DNA from: Methanobacterium sp.
GTDB lineage: Archaea > Methanobacteriota > Methanobacteria > Methanobacteriales > Methanobacteriaceae
Direction: 5' to 3'
NCBI RefSeq assembly: GCF_038562635.1
Contig: NZ_JBCFBO010000001.1
Coordinates: forward strand, 1,404,643-1,468,642
Length of the DNA: 64,000 nucleotides
Shown piece by piece: positions 45,158 through 55,900 of the stretch. Each line of letters begins with the position of its first letter. Within the stretch, counting starts at the first letter, position 1. Made by a program: the position numbers and the translations under genes. Under the pieces are notes generated by a model. It did no database searches. It was not told where the DNA came from and worked only from the letters and a program-made list of their open reading frames with translations.

Positions 45158-45727
45158 ATGAAAAAATCAATTGGTGCAAAAACGATTGTATATCCCACTC
45201 CTGTTTTTATAGTTGGAACTTATGATGAAAATAGGAAACCAAATGCTATGAACGTTGCATGGGGAGGAATATCATGTTCCAGCCCACCTTGTGTTTCCAT
45301 TTCAGTAAGAGAAGCTACTTATACCCATGGAAATATTCTAGATAAAAAAGCTTTTACAGTAAATATTCCCTCTGAAAGTCACATTAAAGAAGCAGATTAT
45401 TTTGGGATTGTGTCTGGAAAAAATGAAGATAAATTTGTCTCGACAGGGTTAACACCTGTTAAAAGCGAACTTGTAGATGCCCCTTACATCAAAGAGTTTC
45501 CTCTTATTTTAGAATGTAAACTTGTTAACACAACTGAACTAGGATTACACACCCACTTTACAGGCGAAATAATGGATGTAAAAGTGGATGAAAATTTAAT
45601 TGATAATGGAAATCCTGACATAGAACAAATTAAGCCATTTTTATACGATCCTTCATCCAGATCATATTATAGTATTGGTAACCATCTTGAAAAAGCATTT
45701 TCGGTAGGAAAAGATATAAAAAGTTGA
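45158..45727 (+). CDS. flavin reductase-like / flavoredoxin family protein, second copy
   Basis: A 189-residue FMN-binding split-barrel protein, paralogous to 4233-4835. It shares TIVYPTPVFIVGTYDENRKP, CVSISVREATYTHGNI, AFTVNIPSESHIKEADYFGI and the C-terminal DPSSRSYYSIG. The start at 45158 follows GGTGATAA, and the upstream GTG is part of that site. It has lost the CCLVPP pattern of the first copy for CSSPP. It stands alone before the secreted-protein cluster. Confidence 0.87.
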   Translation: MKKSIGAKTIVYPTPVFIVGTYDENRKPNAMNVAWGGISCSSPPCVSISVREATYTHGNILDKKAFTVNIPSESHIKEADYFGIVSGKNEDKFVSTGLTPVKSELVDAPYIKEFPLILECKLVNTTELGLHTHFTGEIMDVKVDENLIDNGNPDIEQIKPFLYDPSSRSYYSIGNHLEKAFSVGKDIKS

Positions 45728-46121
45728 TATGGGCAATTCACATAAGACTTACTAGAAATAAGTATTGTAAAACTAGGCGATAAATTCATAATGATCCATA
45801 ATAATTGTTCTATCAATTTAAATAGCTCTAAAAATTCTTTCGCTCAAAAATCTTCCAAATGAAAGATTTTTGGAGCCTTAAAAGCCTCTAGTGTTTAGGG
45901 GTTTTAAATTTAAAGTAAATATAACCACAAATAGTATTCGAAGATTGTATACTCCAACTTTAAATTATCTATTAAAACTTATTTTCTCAAAATAGATTTA
46001 ATTAGAGCTTTTTTCCTTAAAATAGCAATAAATATATATAAATCTAAATATGTCGCTTTAATAAGTTTTAAGAACGTTTTAAATAAAAAAATAAGATTTA
46101 ATAGAGTTTATTTGCGAATTT
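45728..46121. other. intergenic region with double hairpin; no gene
   Basis: A long hairpin at 45842-45876 (GCTC-AAAAATCTT / AAGATTTTTGGAGC) is followed by a second imperfect one at 45877-45907. Both belong to the intergenic hairpin family. The rest is AT-rich with no reading frame. The shared promoter-leader module of the secreted genes begins at 46122. Confidence 0.55.
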
Positions 46122-46260
46122 TAAACCAAAACATTTATATAATCTATAAAATTGAACATTATATAATCCAAAAACTTAAAATGATTTCTTAAATTTATGA
46201 AATTTTATATTTAAATTATTAAATATTGTAGGTGTAGTTTTTGGATTCGGAGGCGGTAAA
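46122..46260 (+). promoter_or_regulatory. conserved promoter and structured leader, secreted protein 1
   Basis: The TATA box TTTATATAAT is at 46134-46143 with an upstream AACCAAAA element. AATCCAAAAAC (46165-46175), near the expected transcript start, pairs perfectly over 11 bp with GTTTTTGGATT (46237-46247), which ends directly before GGAGG (46249-46253). The distance from the CC of the AACC element to the ATT start is the same in genes 1-4. A shared TATA/leader module suggests common control of all five genes. Confidence 0.75.
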
Positions 46261-47457
46261 ATTAAGATAAAATTATGTTTAGCGGTAGCTATCGTTTTTA
46301 GCATAGCATCGCTTAGTTTGTGCAGCGTATCTACTATTAGTGCAGGTTCTGATTTAACTGCACCAACTATAAAAAGCACAGACCCCACAAATAAAGCAAC
46401 AAACGTAGCAGTCAACAAAGCAATCAAAGTAACATTCAGCGAATCCATAAAAAAAGGAACAGGATGGATAGAACTAAAAACCAGCAGTGGAAAATCAGTA
46501 GCAGTTACAACAAGCATCAGCGGTAACGTATTGACCATAACACCCAAAAGCAGCCTAACTAAAGGAACAACATACGTATTATACGTACATTCAGGAAGCG
46601 TCACAGACTTATCAGGAAACAAATACGTATACTCCGGAAGCAAAACCTTCAAAACAGACAACACAGCACCCACCATAAAAAGTACAGACCCCACAAACAA
46701 AGCAACAAACATAGCAGTCAACAAAGCAATCAAAGTAACATTCAGCGAATCCATAAAAAAAGGAACAGGATGGATAGACCTAATAAGCAGTTCGGGAAAG
46801 AACATATCAACAACTACTTCCATAAGCGGTAACACATTAACAGTAACACCCAAAAGCAACCTAACTAAAGGAACAACATACGTATTATACGTACATTCAG
46901 GAAGCGTCACAGACTTATCAGGAAACAAATACGTATACTCCGGAAGCAAAACCTTCAAAACTGTTTCTGCAACAGTATCAGCGTCCAGCACAACAAGTTC
47001 TGCACTGCAGCAATACCTGGTGGCCACATCAAACTGTCAGGTAACTAACTCAGCAATTAAAGCAAAAGCTGCAGCGATAACAAAGGGTAAAACTACAACA
47101 TATGCTAAAGCTGTGGCAATTTATAACTGGGTAAGGGATAACTTAGGTTATTCATTCTACTACAACACCAAATATGGGGCTGCAGGTACTCTTTCTAAAA
47201 TGACAGGGAATTGTTGCGATACAGCTCACCTGTTAGTTGCTCTTGAGAGAGCTGCAGGAATTCCTGCACGATATGAGCATGTTTATGCTAAATTCTCAAG
47301 CGGTAACTGGTACGGACACGTTATTGCTCAAGTATACGTGAACGGTAAATGGTACAATGCAGATGGAACCAGTTACAGTAACTCTTTTGGTGTTATAAAA
47401 AATTGGAACACTGCAACTGCAAAAGTATACGGCACATATGCTTCACTGCCTTTTTAG
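46261..47457 (+). CDS. secreted Ig-like / transglutaminase-like (pseudomurein endoisopeptidase-type) protein 1
   Basis: A 398-residue secreted protein, assuming an AUU start at 46261. Read from there, the N-terminus KIKLCLAVAIVFSIASLSLC is a standard signal peptide; the first in-frame ordinary start (TTG 46318) would cut the signal off. GGAGG lies 7 nt before ATT. After the signal come two SbsA/Big_5-like Ig repeats of about 100 residues (APTIKSTDPT...SGSKTFKT). The last 150 residues are a transglutaminase-like domain with Cys318 or Cys319 (TGNCCDTAHL), His353 (WYGHV) and Asp368 (YNADG). It lacks the pseudomurein-binding repeats of genes 3-5. Probably cleaves or remodels pseudomurein cross-links. 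Confidence 0.85.
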   Translation: MKIKLCLAVAIVFSIASLSLCSVSTISAGSDLTAPTIKSTDPTNKATNVAVNKAIKVTFSESIKKGTGWIELKTSSGKSVAVTTSISGNVLTITPKSSLTKGTTYVLYVHSGSVTDLSGNKYVYSGSKTFKTDNTAPTIKSTDPTNKATNIAVNKAIKVTFSESIKKGTGWIDLISSSGKNISTTTSISGNTLTVTPKSNLTKGTTYVLYVHSGSVTDLSGNKYVYSGSKTFKTVSATVSASSTTSSALQQYLVATSNCQVTNSAIKAKAAAITKGKTTTYAKAVAIYNWVRDNLGYSFYYNTKYGAAGTLSKMTGNCCDTAHLLVALERAAGIPARYEHVYAKFSSGNWYGHVIAQVYVNGKWYNADGTSYSNSFGVIKNWNTATAKVYGTYASLPF

Positions 47458-47704
47458 GCAAAGTATATGTTTTTTTATTTATTTTTCGAATTTAAATTTA
47501 TTTTAATATTTAAAAGTGTTTAAGAGTTAAATGAATAATTATTAACTAATTTATAATCATTTATTTTTTTAAAAATCTATTTAGATATGATTAAGGCATT
47601 TAATAAATTATTATATGAATATTAAGCTTAATATTACGCATATATTCCATATAAATTACCTTTTATAGTTAAATAATCATTTAGTAGCGTTTATTAATGA
47701 TTTT
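47458..47704. other. intergenic region after secreted gene 1
   Basis: A T-rich stretch directly after the stop (47469-47486) probably ends transcription. The rest is AT-rich with no gene. Confidence 0.35.
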
Positions 47705-47843
47705 TAAACCAAAATACTTATATAATCTCTAAAATTTAATATTATAGTGCCCAAAAACTTGAAAAATTTTCTTAAATTTAAGAATCAGTATATCCAAATT
47801 ATTAAATTTTTTATGCATAGTTTTTGGGTTCGGAGGCGGTAAA
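47705..47843 (+). promoter_or_regulatory. conserved promoter and structured leader, secreted protein 2
   Basis: The TATA-like CTTATATAAT lies at 47717-47726. CCCAAAAAC (47750-47758) pairs with GTTTTTGGG (47820-47828). Relative to copy 1 (TCC with GGA), the T-A pair is replaced by C-G, a compensatory change that supports real pairing. GGAGG lies at 47832-47836, 7 nt before ATT. Confidence 0.75.
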
Positions 47844-49685
47844 ATTAAGATAAAATTACTTTTAGCAATTATAATAGTTTCTTGTATAGTGCTGATTAGT
47901 ATAAGTGATATATCTGCCACCAGCGCAACAGTAAACTCAACAAGTTATAGTTCAACTACGGATTTAACTGCACCAACTATAAAAAGCACAGACCCCACAA
48001 ATAAAGCAACAAACGTAGCAATTAACAAAGCACTCAAAGTAACATTCAGCGAATCCATAAAAAAAGGAACAGGATGGATAGAACTAAAAACCAGCAGTGG
48101 AAAATCAGTAGCAGTTACAACAAGCATCAGCGGTAACGTATTGACCATAACACCCAAAAGCAGCCTAACCAAAGGAACAACATACGTATTATACGTACAT
48201 TCAGGAAGCGTCACAGACTTATCAGGAAACAAATACATATATTCAGGAAGCAAAACCTTCAAAACAGACAACACAGCACCCACCATAAAAAGTACCAGCC
48301 CTACAAATAAAGCAACAAATGTAATAATTAACAAAGCAATCAAAGTAACATTCAGCGAATCCATAAAAACAGGGACTTTATGGATAGAACTAAAAAACAG
48401 CGCCGGAAAAAGCGTGTCAATTACCAAATCAATCAGCGGTAACACATTAACAATAACACCCAAAAGCAGCCTAACCAAAGGAACAACATACGTATTATAC
48501 GTACATTCAGGAAGCGTCACAGACTTATCAGGAAACAAATACATATATTCAGGAAGCAAAACCTTCAAAACAGACGGCACATCACCCACCATAAAAAGCA
48601 CAGACCCCACAAACAACGCAGTAAACATAGCAGTTAACAAAGCAATCAAAGTAACATTCAGCGAATCCATAAAAGCTGGAACCATATGGATAGAACTAAA
48701 AAACAGTGCAGGGAATGCAATCTCATTTACAACAAGCATCATTAGTAACGTACTAACAATAACGCCCAAAAGCAATCTAACCCCCGGAACTAAGTACACA
48801 TTACTCATACATTCTGGAACTGTAACAGATTTATCAGGGAATAAATACGTGTATGCCGGAAGCAAAACCTTCAGGACTAAATCTGAAAATATGCAGGCGG
48901 TTTGGTTACCATCGTCATATGTGACTTATAATACTCTAAACGTGACCCAATTAACAAAAATGGGCATCACCGATGTATTCGTAAAAGTCAGCCAAACCAA
49001 TTATAAAAGCGTGCTTACATCTATTTTCAGCAAAGTCTCAGGAACAGGAATAAAGATACATGCATGGATCACATGTTTTTATTATAATGGATCATGGATC
49101 AACCCTCAAAAAAATACGACATACGTTACTAGTTTAATCAGCTTCATTTCAAGTGTTACAAAATACAGTGTAAACGGGAAAAATTTAGATGGAATACATC
49201 TAGATTATGTAAGATATCCGGGTACTGCTTACAAATATACGGGTGCAACAGCCACAATAACCTCATTTGTTCAAAAAGTCTATAACACAGTGAAAGCAAT
49301 CAATTCATCAGTCACAGTTTCAGCAGCACTAATGCCCGAAGGCTCAGTAAATGCTTATTATTATGGTCAAAATTACACTCAACTCTCAAATTACCTCGAT
49401 TTCTTAGTACCGATGATCTACAAAGGAAATTACGGATACAACAGTTCAACAGGAACTAACAGTAAAGGGTCAAGTGGTACAAATTGGATAGCTTCAACAG
49501 TAGCATATATAGTTAGCCAAAGTAATGGAAAGCCAGTTATAGCTGGTTTACAAACATATCGTTCGGATAATAACGTGACAGCAATATCTGCAAGTGAATT
49601 ACAAAACGACATAAATGCGGCGATGAGCAACGGTGCATCAGGATATGTATTATTCCGATACGGATTAATAGACGGTGACTTATAG
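47844..49685 (+). CDS. secreted Ig-like / glycoside-hydrolase-like protein 2
   Basis: A 613-residue secreted protein with AUU start at 47844 (signal KIKLLLAIIIVSCIVLIS). Three SbsA/Big_5-like repeats occupy about 43-144, 145-246 and 247-346. Residues 350-613 are a TIM-barrel domain of the DUF4015/GHL-type putative glycoside hydrolases: MQAVWLPSSY, GIKIHAWITCF, GIHLDYVRYPG with the acidic residue, SAALMPEGS and DFLVPMIYKGNYGYN. It lacks a transglutaminase domain and ends with the barrel. Its first Ig repeat is almost identical in DNA to that of gene 1 (46351 and 47961 onward). The barrel could cut the pseudomurein glycan; this is inference. Confidence 0.85.
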   Translation: MKIKLLLAIIIVSCIVLISISDISATSATVNSTSYSSTTDLTAPTIKSTDPTNKATNVAINKALKVTFSESIKKGTGWIELKTSSGKSVAVTTSISGNVLTITPKSSLTKGTTYVLYVHSGSVTDLSGNKYIYSGSKTFKTDNTAPTIKSTSPTNKATNVIINKAIKVTFSESIKTGTLWIELKNSAGKSVSITKSISGNTLTITPKSSLTKGTTYVLYVHSGSVTDLSGNKYIYSGSKTFKTDGTSPTIKSTDPTNNAVNIAVNKAIKVTFSESIKAGTIWIELKNSAGNAISFTTSIISNVLTITPKSNLTPGTKYTLLIHSGTVTDLSGNKYVYAGSKTFRTKSENMQAVWLPSSYVTYNTLNVTQLTKMGITDVFVKVSQTNYKSVLTSIFSKVSGTGIKIHAWITCFYYNGSWINPQKNTTYVTSLISFISSVTKYSVNGKNLDGIHLDYVRYPGTAYKYTGATATITSFVQKVYNTVKAINSSVTVSAALMPEGSVNAYYYGQNYTQLSNYLDFLVPMIYKGNYGYNSSTGTNSKGSSGTNWIASTVAYIVSQSNGKPVIAGLQTYRSDNNVTAISASELQNDINAAMSNGASGYVLFRYGLIDGDL

Positions 49686-50061
49686 ATATTTAAAGTTATA
49701 ATTAGATTTAAATTGTACAATGCATATACTGCCAGTTCTGAAAACGTATTTGAATTGTAACGGATTTAAGTGCTACAAAAGTGAAAATATACGATACATA
49801 TGCTCATTTATTATCATAAGTGTATGTATATCTTTATTTTTTTATAATTTAAGTACAAAAATTGTATTAACTTATATTTAAAGACGCTATAATAAAACAT
49901 TAACGTATATTTAGTTGCTTATTTTCCAAAAATAGCTTTAATTATAGATTATTTAGTTAAAATAAAAACACAAACATATAAATCCACACACAATTATTTA
50001 ATACGCTATAAGCTAGTTTTAAATGAAAAAATACGATTTAATAATGCCCATTTCACATTTT
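49686..50061. other. intergenic region after secreted gene 2; no gene
   Basis: AT-rich sequence. I see no gene or RNA feature in it before the promoter-leader module of gene 3. Confidence 0.35.
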
Positions 50062-50200
50062 CAAACCAAAAGATTTATATAATCTGTGAAATTGAACATT
50101 ATACTGTCCAAAAACTTTAAAAGGTTTCTAAATTTTAAGAAAATATATTCTTATATTATGAGGCCCCATAGGTGTATTTTTTGGATATGGAGGCGGTAAA
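50062..50200 (+). promoter_or_regulatory. conserved promoter and structured leader, secreted protein 3
   Basis: TATA box TTTATATAAT at 50074-50083. TCCAAAAA (50107-50114) pairs with TTTTTGGA (50178-50185). An in-frame TGA lies upstream of the ATT with no ATG, GTG or TTG between, which excludes an upstream start. GGAGG lies at 50189-50193. Confidence 0.75.
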
Positions 50201-52531
50201 ATTACGAAAAGATTGTTTTTAGCAATACTAGTCATACTTAGTATAGCTTTATTCAGTTCATGCGGTATATACGCCACCAATGAAACCCAAGAAGCAGGAA
50301 ACACAACTAATTTAACTATAGAACAAGCGACATCCACAATAACAAACTCATCAACAAATGAAACTTCAACAGACGCATTAAAATCAACATCAAACGAAAA
50401 TACTACCAATATCTCCAATTCATCAACAAGCAACAGTACAACAAGTACTAATAAATCCACAGTAAACTCCACTGCTGCAGCTGGAGGAAACAGCTACAGC
50501 AACGTACATGGTATTTGGGTCAATACAGCTGATGCATTGAAGCTCAATGTAACTGCTCTAAAAAATGAAGGGATTACTGACATATTTGTTAAATGTAACA
50601 TTTATTCCAGCCCTACATACAAGACTATCCTTACCAAAATCGTTAACATGTTTAAAGGCAGTGGAATACGGGTAAATGCATGGGTAACATGCTTTTTAGA
50701 TGCAAACGGTAACTGGATTAATCCAGCAGGTACCACCTACACTTATACTGTGAAGGTAACTAAAAAAGTTGCAGTAAAAACGTCATACAAATCATGGTAC
50801 AAACACTGGTACAAATCATGGTACAAACACTGGTACAAATCATGGTATAAATTCAAAAAACACTGGTACTATAAATGGAAGTATACCTGGAAATATACCT
50901 GGAAATATGCTTGGAAATACGTCTGGAAGACTAAAACAACATATAAAACTGTAACTACTACTCAAACAAAAACAGGTATAAATACAACCCATAATGACCA
51001 GGTCGTAAATGCAATTGTAGATATGGTCAAAAATTATGGAGTAGACGGCGTTAACCTTGATTACATACGTTATCCCGGAACAGCTTATAAATATTCAAAC
51101 GGCACAGCAACCATTACCTCTTTCGTTAAAAGAGTTTACAATTCAGTGAAGGCAGTCAATAAACAAGCGGCAGTTTCAGCAGACCTGATGCCTGAAGGCT
51201 CAGCGAATGCATATTATTATGGTCAAGATTATGCTCAACTTGCAAAATACCTTGATTTTATAGTTCCAATGGTTTACAAAGGAAATTATGGGTATAATAG
51301 CTCTGTAGGTACTAGCAGCAGTGGAAAAAATGGTACTGATTGGATAGGCTCAGCTATATCATACATAGTTAGTAAATCAGGTGATACGCCAGTTGTAGCA
51401 GGTTTACAGACTTACCGTTCAGACAAAAATGTAACAGCAATACCAGCAAGTGAATTACAAAACGACATAGATGCAGCAATAAACAATGGATCATCAGGAT
51501 ACGTACTATTTAGATATGGATTAATAGATAAGAACTTCCTATATAACCCAACTACCAGCGAACAAGACAGCAATACAACAGATAACACAAACAGCAGTTC
51601 TACGGTAATTACAAAATTTACCATAAAACAAATCCAAAATGCTTCAGCAAGTGTCAAATCATTTATTGAATCCAATAACAGGCTACCAAATTATGTAACA
51701 ATTGGTACAAGCCAGGTTACAATGGCTCAATTCTTACAACTGTTAGCTACAAGTTTACTGCAAATCAACAGCGGAACAAGTACATCAATATCACTAGGAA
51801 ACATAAATAGCCCTGCAAATTCAACTGGAGACTACATATACGGAAACATAAATAAAACAGAATATCTAAGCATTGCCAAGAACATAAAAACATTCATAGA
51901 TTCAAACAAAGTAGCTCCTACTTATGCATCAAGCTCTTTAGGAAAAGTTCAGTATGAAACTCTAATCTACATGTTTTCAAAAATACTCAATTATTACAAT
52001 ACAAACGGCAGACTACCAAATTATGTTTCAGTAGATTCCACAGTTGCAAACCCTGAATCTTATTCCATACCTTCATCATTACAGCAGTACCTTCAAGCAA
52101 CAACAAACTGCCAGGTGACAAGTTCAAGTATCAAATCACTGGCAGCATCGATAACAAGCAGCAAAACATCAGTGTACGATAAAGCAGTGGCAATATTCAA
52201 CTGGGTACGAGACAACATTGGTTATTCATTTTACTACAACACCAAATATGGTGCTGTCGGCACTTTGAATGCTAAAACTGGGAACTGTGTTGATACAGCT
52301 CATTTACTAATCGCTCTTGAAAGGGCTGCAGGAATACCAGCACGATACGAGCATGTTTATGCCCAGTTCTCAAGTGGTAACTGGTACGGACACGTTATTG
52401 CTCAAGTATACGTGAACGGTAAATGGTACAATGCAGATGCAACCAGCTCCAGCAACACTTTCGGCGTTATAAAAAATTGGAATACCGCAACAGCTACATA
52501 CTACGGCACATATGCTACACTGCCTTTCTAG
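50201..52531 (+). CDS. secreted glycoside-hydrolase-like / pseudomurein-binding / transglutaminase-like protein 3
   Basis: A 776-residue secreted protein with AUU start at 50201 (signal TKRLFLAILVILSIALFSSC). A Thr/Ser/Asn-rich linker (about 28-97) leads to the TIM-barrel glycoside-hydrolase-like domain starting near 102, with GVNLDYIRYPG and SADLMPEGSANAYYYG. The barrel is interrupted by a tandem YKSWYKHW / YTWK repeat (about residues 190-245). Two pseudomurein-binding-type repeats follow (FTIKQIQNASASVKSFIESN and INKTEYLSIAKNIKTFIDSN). The C-terminal 150 residues are the transglutaminase-like domain with Cys696, His731, Asp746. This gives two different putative cell-wall-cleaving domains in one protein. 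Confidence 0.88.
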   Translation: MTKRLFLAILVILSIALFSSCGIYATNETQEAGNTTNLTIEQATSTITNSSTNETSTDALKSTSNENTTNISNSSTSNSTTSTNKSTVNSTAAAGGNSYSNVHGIWVNTADALKLNVTALKNEGITDIFVKCNIYSSPTYKTILTKIVNMFKGSGIRVNAWVTCFLDANGNWINPAGTTYTYTVKVTKKVAVKTSYKSWYKHWYKSWYKHWYKSWYKFKKHWYYKWKYTWKYTWKYAWKYVWKTKTTYKTVTTTQTKTGINTTHNDQVVNAIVDMVKNYGVDGVNLDYIRYPGTAYKYSNGTATITSFVKRVYNSVKAVNKQAAVSADLMPEGSANAYYYGQDYAQLAKYLDFIVPMVYKGNYGYNSSVGTSSSGKNGTDWIGSAISYIVSKSGDTPVVAGLQTYRSDKNVTAIPASELQNDIDAAINNGSSGYVLFRYGLIDKNFLYNPTTSEQDSNTTDNTNSSSTVITKFTIKQIQNASASVKSFIESNNRLPNYVTIGTSQVTMAQFLQLLATSLLQINSGTSTSISLGNINSPANSTGDYIYGNINKTEYLSIAKNIKTFIDSNKVAPTYASSSLGKVQYETLIYMFSKILNYYNTNGRLPNYVSVDSTVANPESYSIPSSLQQYLQATTNCQVTSSSIKSLAASITSSKTSVYDKAVAIFNWVRDNIGYSFYYNTKYGAVGTLNAKTGNCVDTAHLLIALERAAGIPARYEHVYAQFSSGNWYGHVIAQVYVNGKWYNADATSSSNTFGVIKNWNTATATYYGTYATLPF
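50786..50930 (+). repeat. in-gene tandem repeats coding YKSWYKHW and (Y)xWK units
   Basis: A 24-bp unit coding YKSWYKHW is repeated in 50786-50850, followed by 15-bp or 12-bp type TATACCTGGAAA units (50880-50930). They keep the frame and insert a very aromatic, lysine-rich loop into the barrel domain. Genes 2 and 4 have no such insertion at the matching point. Confidence 0.85.
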
Positions 52532-52797
52532 GCAAAGCATATGCATTTTTTTTCTTTTTTTATATTTATCTGGAAAAATTTTAAATTTAATTTTAAATCC
52601 AATAATGAAACCTCTATAAACTTAAAATAAAAATTTAATTAATATTTAATCTTTTTATGTCTTTAAAACATTTTTAATCATCACTTAACTTTTTTAAAAT
52701 TTCATTTTTAAATATTAGCAGTTATTTACAATTTATATACATTTTAATTATGTTCAAAATTAAAAAATACGGTTTTAAAAGTTTATTCTCACAGTTT
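52532..52797. other. intergenic region after secreted gene 3
   Basis: A T-rich run directly after the stop (about 52545-52563) probably terminates the transcript. No gene is seen. Confidence 0.35.
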
Positions 52798-52936
52798 CAA
52801 ACCAAAAGGTTTATATAATCTGTGAAAACGAAAATTACAGTGTCCATAAAATCTAAAAGGTTTCTAAACTTTAATAATATAAATTTTTAAATTATGAACT
52901 AGTTTAGACGTATTTTTTGGATATGGAGGCGGTAAA
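52798..52936 (+). promoter_or_regulatory. conserved promoter and structured leader, secreted protein 4
   Basis: TATA box TTTATATAAT at 52810-52819. TCCATAAAA (52843-52851) pairs with TTTTTTGGA (52913-52921) with one U-U mismatch. An in-frame TGA about 12 codons before the ATT leaves no ordinary start codon before the signal peptide. GGAGG at 52925-52929. Confidence 0.75.
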
Positions 52937-55900
52937 ATTACGAAAAAATCATTATTAACAATTTTACTTATTTTAAGTTTAGCAATGCTCAGCATAAACA
53001 GCATATCTGCCGCTACAGAAACTGGAAATACAACTAATAACAGTGAACAGAATATAACTTCAAATGTAACAAACTCCAGCAACACAACAATTCAAAATTA
53101 TATGGATACTGTCAATACAACAAATTCCAGCAACACAACAATTCAAAAATCTACAGAAGCTGCTGGTGGAACCTCATACTCTAAAGTGAAAGCAGTATGG
53201 ATACCCAGTGACTATGTAAGCAGTTTAAACGTTACAGCACTGCAAAACTTAGGAATTACGGATGTATTCGTTAAATCTAACTTAATTTCTACTCCATCCT
53301 ATTCAAGTGTCTTAACCGCTATTTTACAGAAATTAAAAGGTACTAATATAAGAGTTCACGCATGGATCACGTGTTTCAAGGATACAAACGGTGACTGGAT
53401 TGATCCCGCAAATAAAACTCAACAAGATTTTTTAATTAACAGTATCACAAGCATTGTAAAAAATTACAACATAAGCGGAATTAACCTGGATTATGTAAGA
53501 TATTCTGGATCAGGGAGTAATACAGCTGGTGAAAGTGGAACAGCAACAATAACTGCATTCGTGCAACTAGTTTATAATACAGTTAAATCCATCAATTCAT
53601 CAGTCGCAGTTTCAGCAGACCTGATGCCTGAAGGCTCAGCGAATGCATATTACTATGGTCAAAATTACACTCAACTTGCACAGTATCTCGATTTTCTAGT
53701 TCCAATGATCTACAAAGGTAACTACGGATATAATAGTTCTGTAGGTACTAGCAGCAGTGGGAAAAATGGCACATCCTGGATAGCCTCAACAGTGGCATAT
53801 ATAGTTAGCCAGAGTAATGGAACTCCAGTTATAGGTGGTTTACAGACTTACCGTTCAGACAAGAATGTAACAGCAATACCTGCAAGTGAATTACAAAACG
53901 ACATAGATGCAGCAATAAACAATGGATCATCAGGATACGCATTATTCAGATATGGGCTGATTAACAGTAGTTTTGGCATGGACAGTACCATACCTACAGT
54001 CAAAAGCATAGACCCAACAAACAACTCCGTAAACGTACCAATCAACAAAGTAATTAAAGTCACTTTCAGCGAACCAATAAAAGCAGGGACACTCTCAATA
54101 TACGTTAAAACTTCATCTACTGGAAAATACGTACCTATAACTACTTCAATCAGCAGTAATGTTTTAACCATAACCCTAAACAGCAATTTAACTAAAGGAA
54201 CGACATACAACATAATCTTAAATGCATGTAGTATAACTGACCTGGCAGGAAATGCGCTAAAAACATACACAACCAAATTCACAACCGACAAGACAGCACC
54301 GGCTGTCAAAAGCATAGACCCAACAAACAACTCAGTAAACATACCAATCAACAAAGTAATTAAGGTCACTTTCAGCGAACCAATAAAAGCAGGAACATTG
54401 TCAATATACCTTAAAAACTTAAAAACAGGAAAATATGTGACAATAACTAAAAAAATCAGCAGTAATATCTTAACAATAACACCCGCCATCAGTTTAACCA
54501 AAGCGACATTATACTATGTAGCACTGAATGCAGGAAGCATAACCGACCTGGCAGGAAATGCAATAAAATCATACACAACCAAATTCACAACCGACAAGAC
54601 AGCACCGATTATTAAAAGCATTGATCCCTCAAATAACTCTGCAAACATAGCAATTAACAAAGTAATTAAAGTCACTTTCAGCGAACCAATAAAAGCAGGA
54701 ACACTATCAATAAGGGTTAAAAATCTAAAAACAGGAAAATATATTTCAATAGCTAAAAAAATCAGCGGGAACACCCTAACAATAAAACCAACTAGCACCC
54801 TAACTAAAGCAACACAATATTCAGTGATATTGAACGCAGGAAGCATAACCGACCTGGCAGGAAATGCAATAAAATCATATACAACCAAATTCACAACCGA
54901 CAAGACAGCACCGATTATTAAAAGCATTGATCCCTCAAATAACTCTGCAAACATAGCAATTAACAAAGTAATTAAAGTTACATTCAACGAGCCGGTAAAA
55001 GCAGGAACACTATCAATAAAACTCAAAAATCTAAAAACAGGAACCTACGTGTCAATAACCAAAACGATCAGCGGGAACACCCTAACAATAAAACCAACTA
55101 GCACCCTAACTAAAGCAACACAATATTCAGTAATATTGAACGCAGGAAGCATAACCGACCTGGCAGGAAATGCAATAAAATCATATACAACCAAATTTAC
55201 TACTGATTCTACAGCGCCAACCGTTAAAAGCATAGACCCATCAAATAACAGCGCAAACGTGCCCCTTGGCAAAGTGATTAAAGTTACATTCAGTGAATCA
55301 ATAAAAGCAGGGACACTTGGAGTAGGGGTTAAAGACCTGACAGGGAAATATATACCCATAACTACCTCAATTAGTGGCAATGTTCTAACAATAACTCCAA
55401 AAAGTAATTTAACCAATGGAACACTGTATTATATAATATTGAACGCAAGTAGTGTAACTGACCTGGCAGGAAACGCATTAAAACCATATAATACCCAATT
55501 CACCACCAATGGAACAATATTTACTATAACACAGATCAATGCAGCAGCAGCAAGTGTCAAATCATACATCGAAACCAACAACAGGCTACCCAATTATGTA
55601 ACAATTGGTACAAGCCAGGTTAAAATGCCCCAGTTCTTACAACTGTTAGCTACAAGTTTACTGCAAATCAACAAAAAAACAAATACATTCATGATACCTG
55701 GAAATATAAATGCTCCTGCAAGCCCAACTGGAAGTTATATGTATGGAAATATAGTTTTAACCGAATATTTAAGCATTGCACAGAATATCCAGAATTATAT
55801 AAATTCAAATAACTGTGCACCTAACTACATGACAAGTTCACTAGGAAATATTCAGTATGAATCATTGGTTTACATATACTCCAAGATACTCAACTATTAC

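Noticed and set aside
46176..48865. Long minus-strand reading frames (283 and 306 aa) opposite secreted genes 1 and 2, with similar ones opposite genes 4 and 5
   Set aside because: They mirror the Ig-like repeats of the plus-strand genes, have no ribosome sites, and their sequences repeat only because the coding repeats do.
50185..50220. ATG inside GGATATGGAGG as start of secreted genes 3 and 4
   Set aside because: It is in another frame, stops after about 11 codons, is absent in genes 1, 2 and 5, and overlaps the ribosome site.
50786..50850. CRISPR-like short repeats
   Set aside because: The 24-bp units are contiguous, without spacers, and code in frame for a protein repeat.
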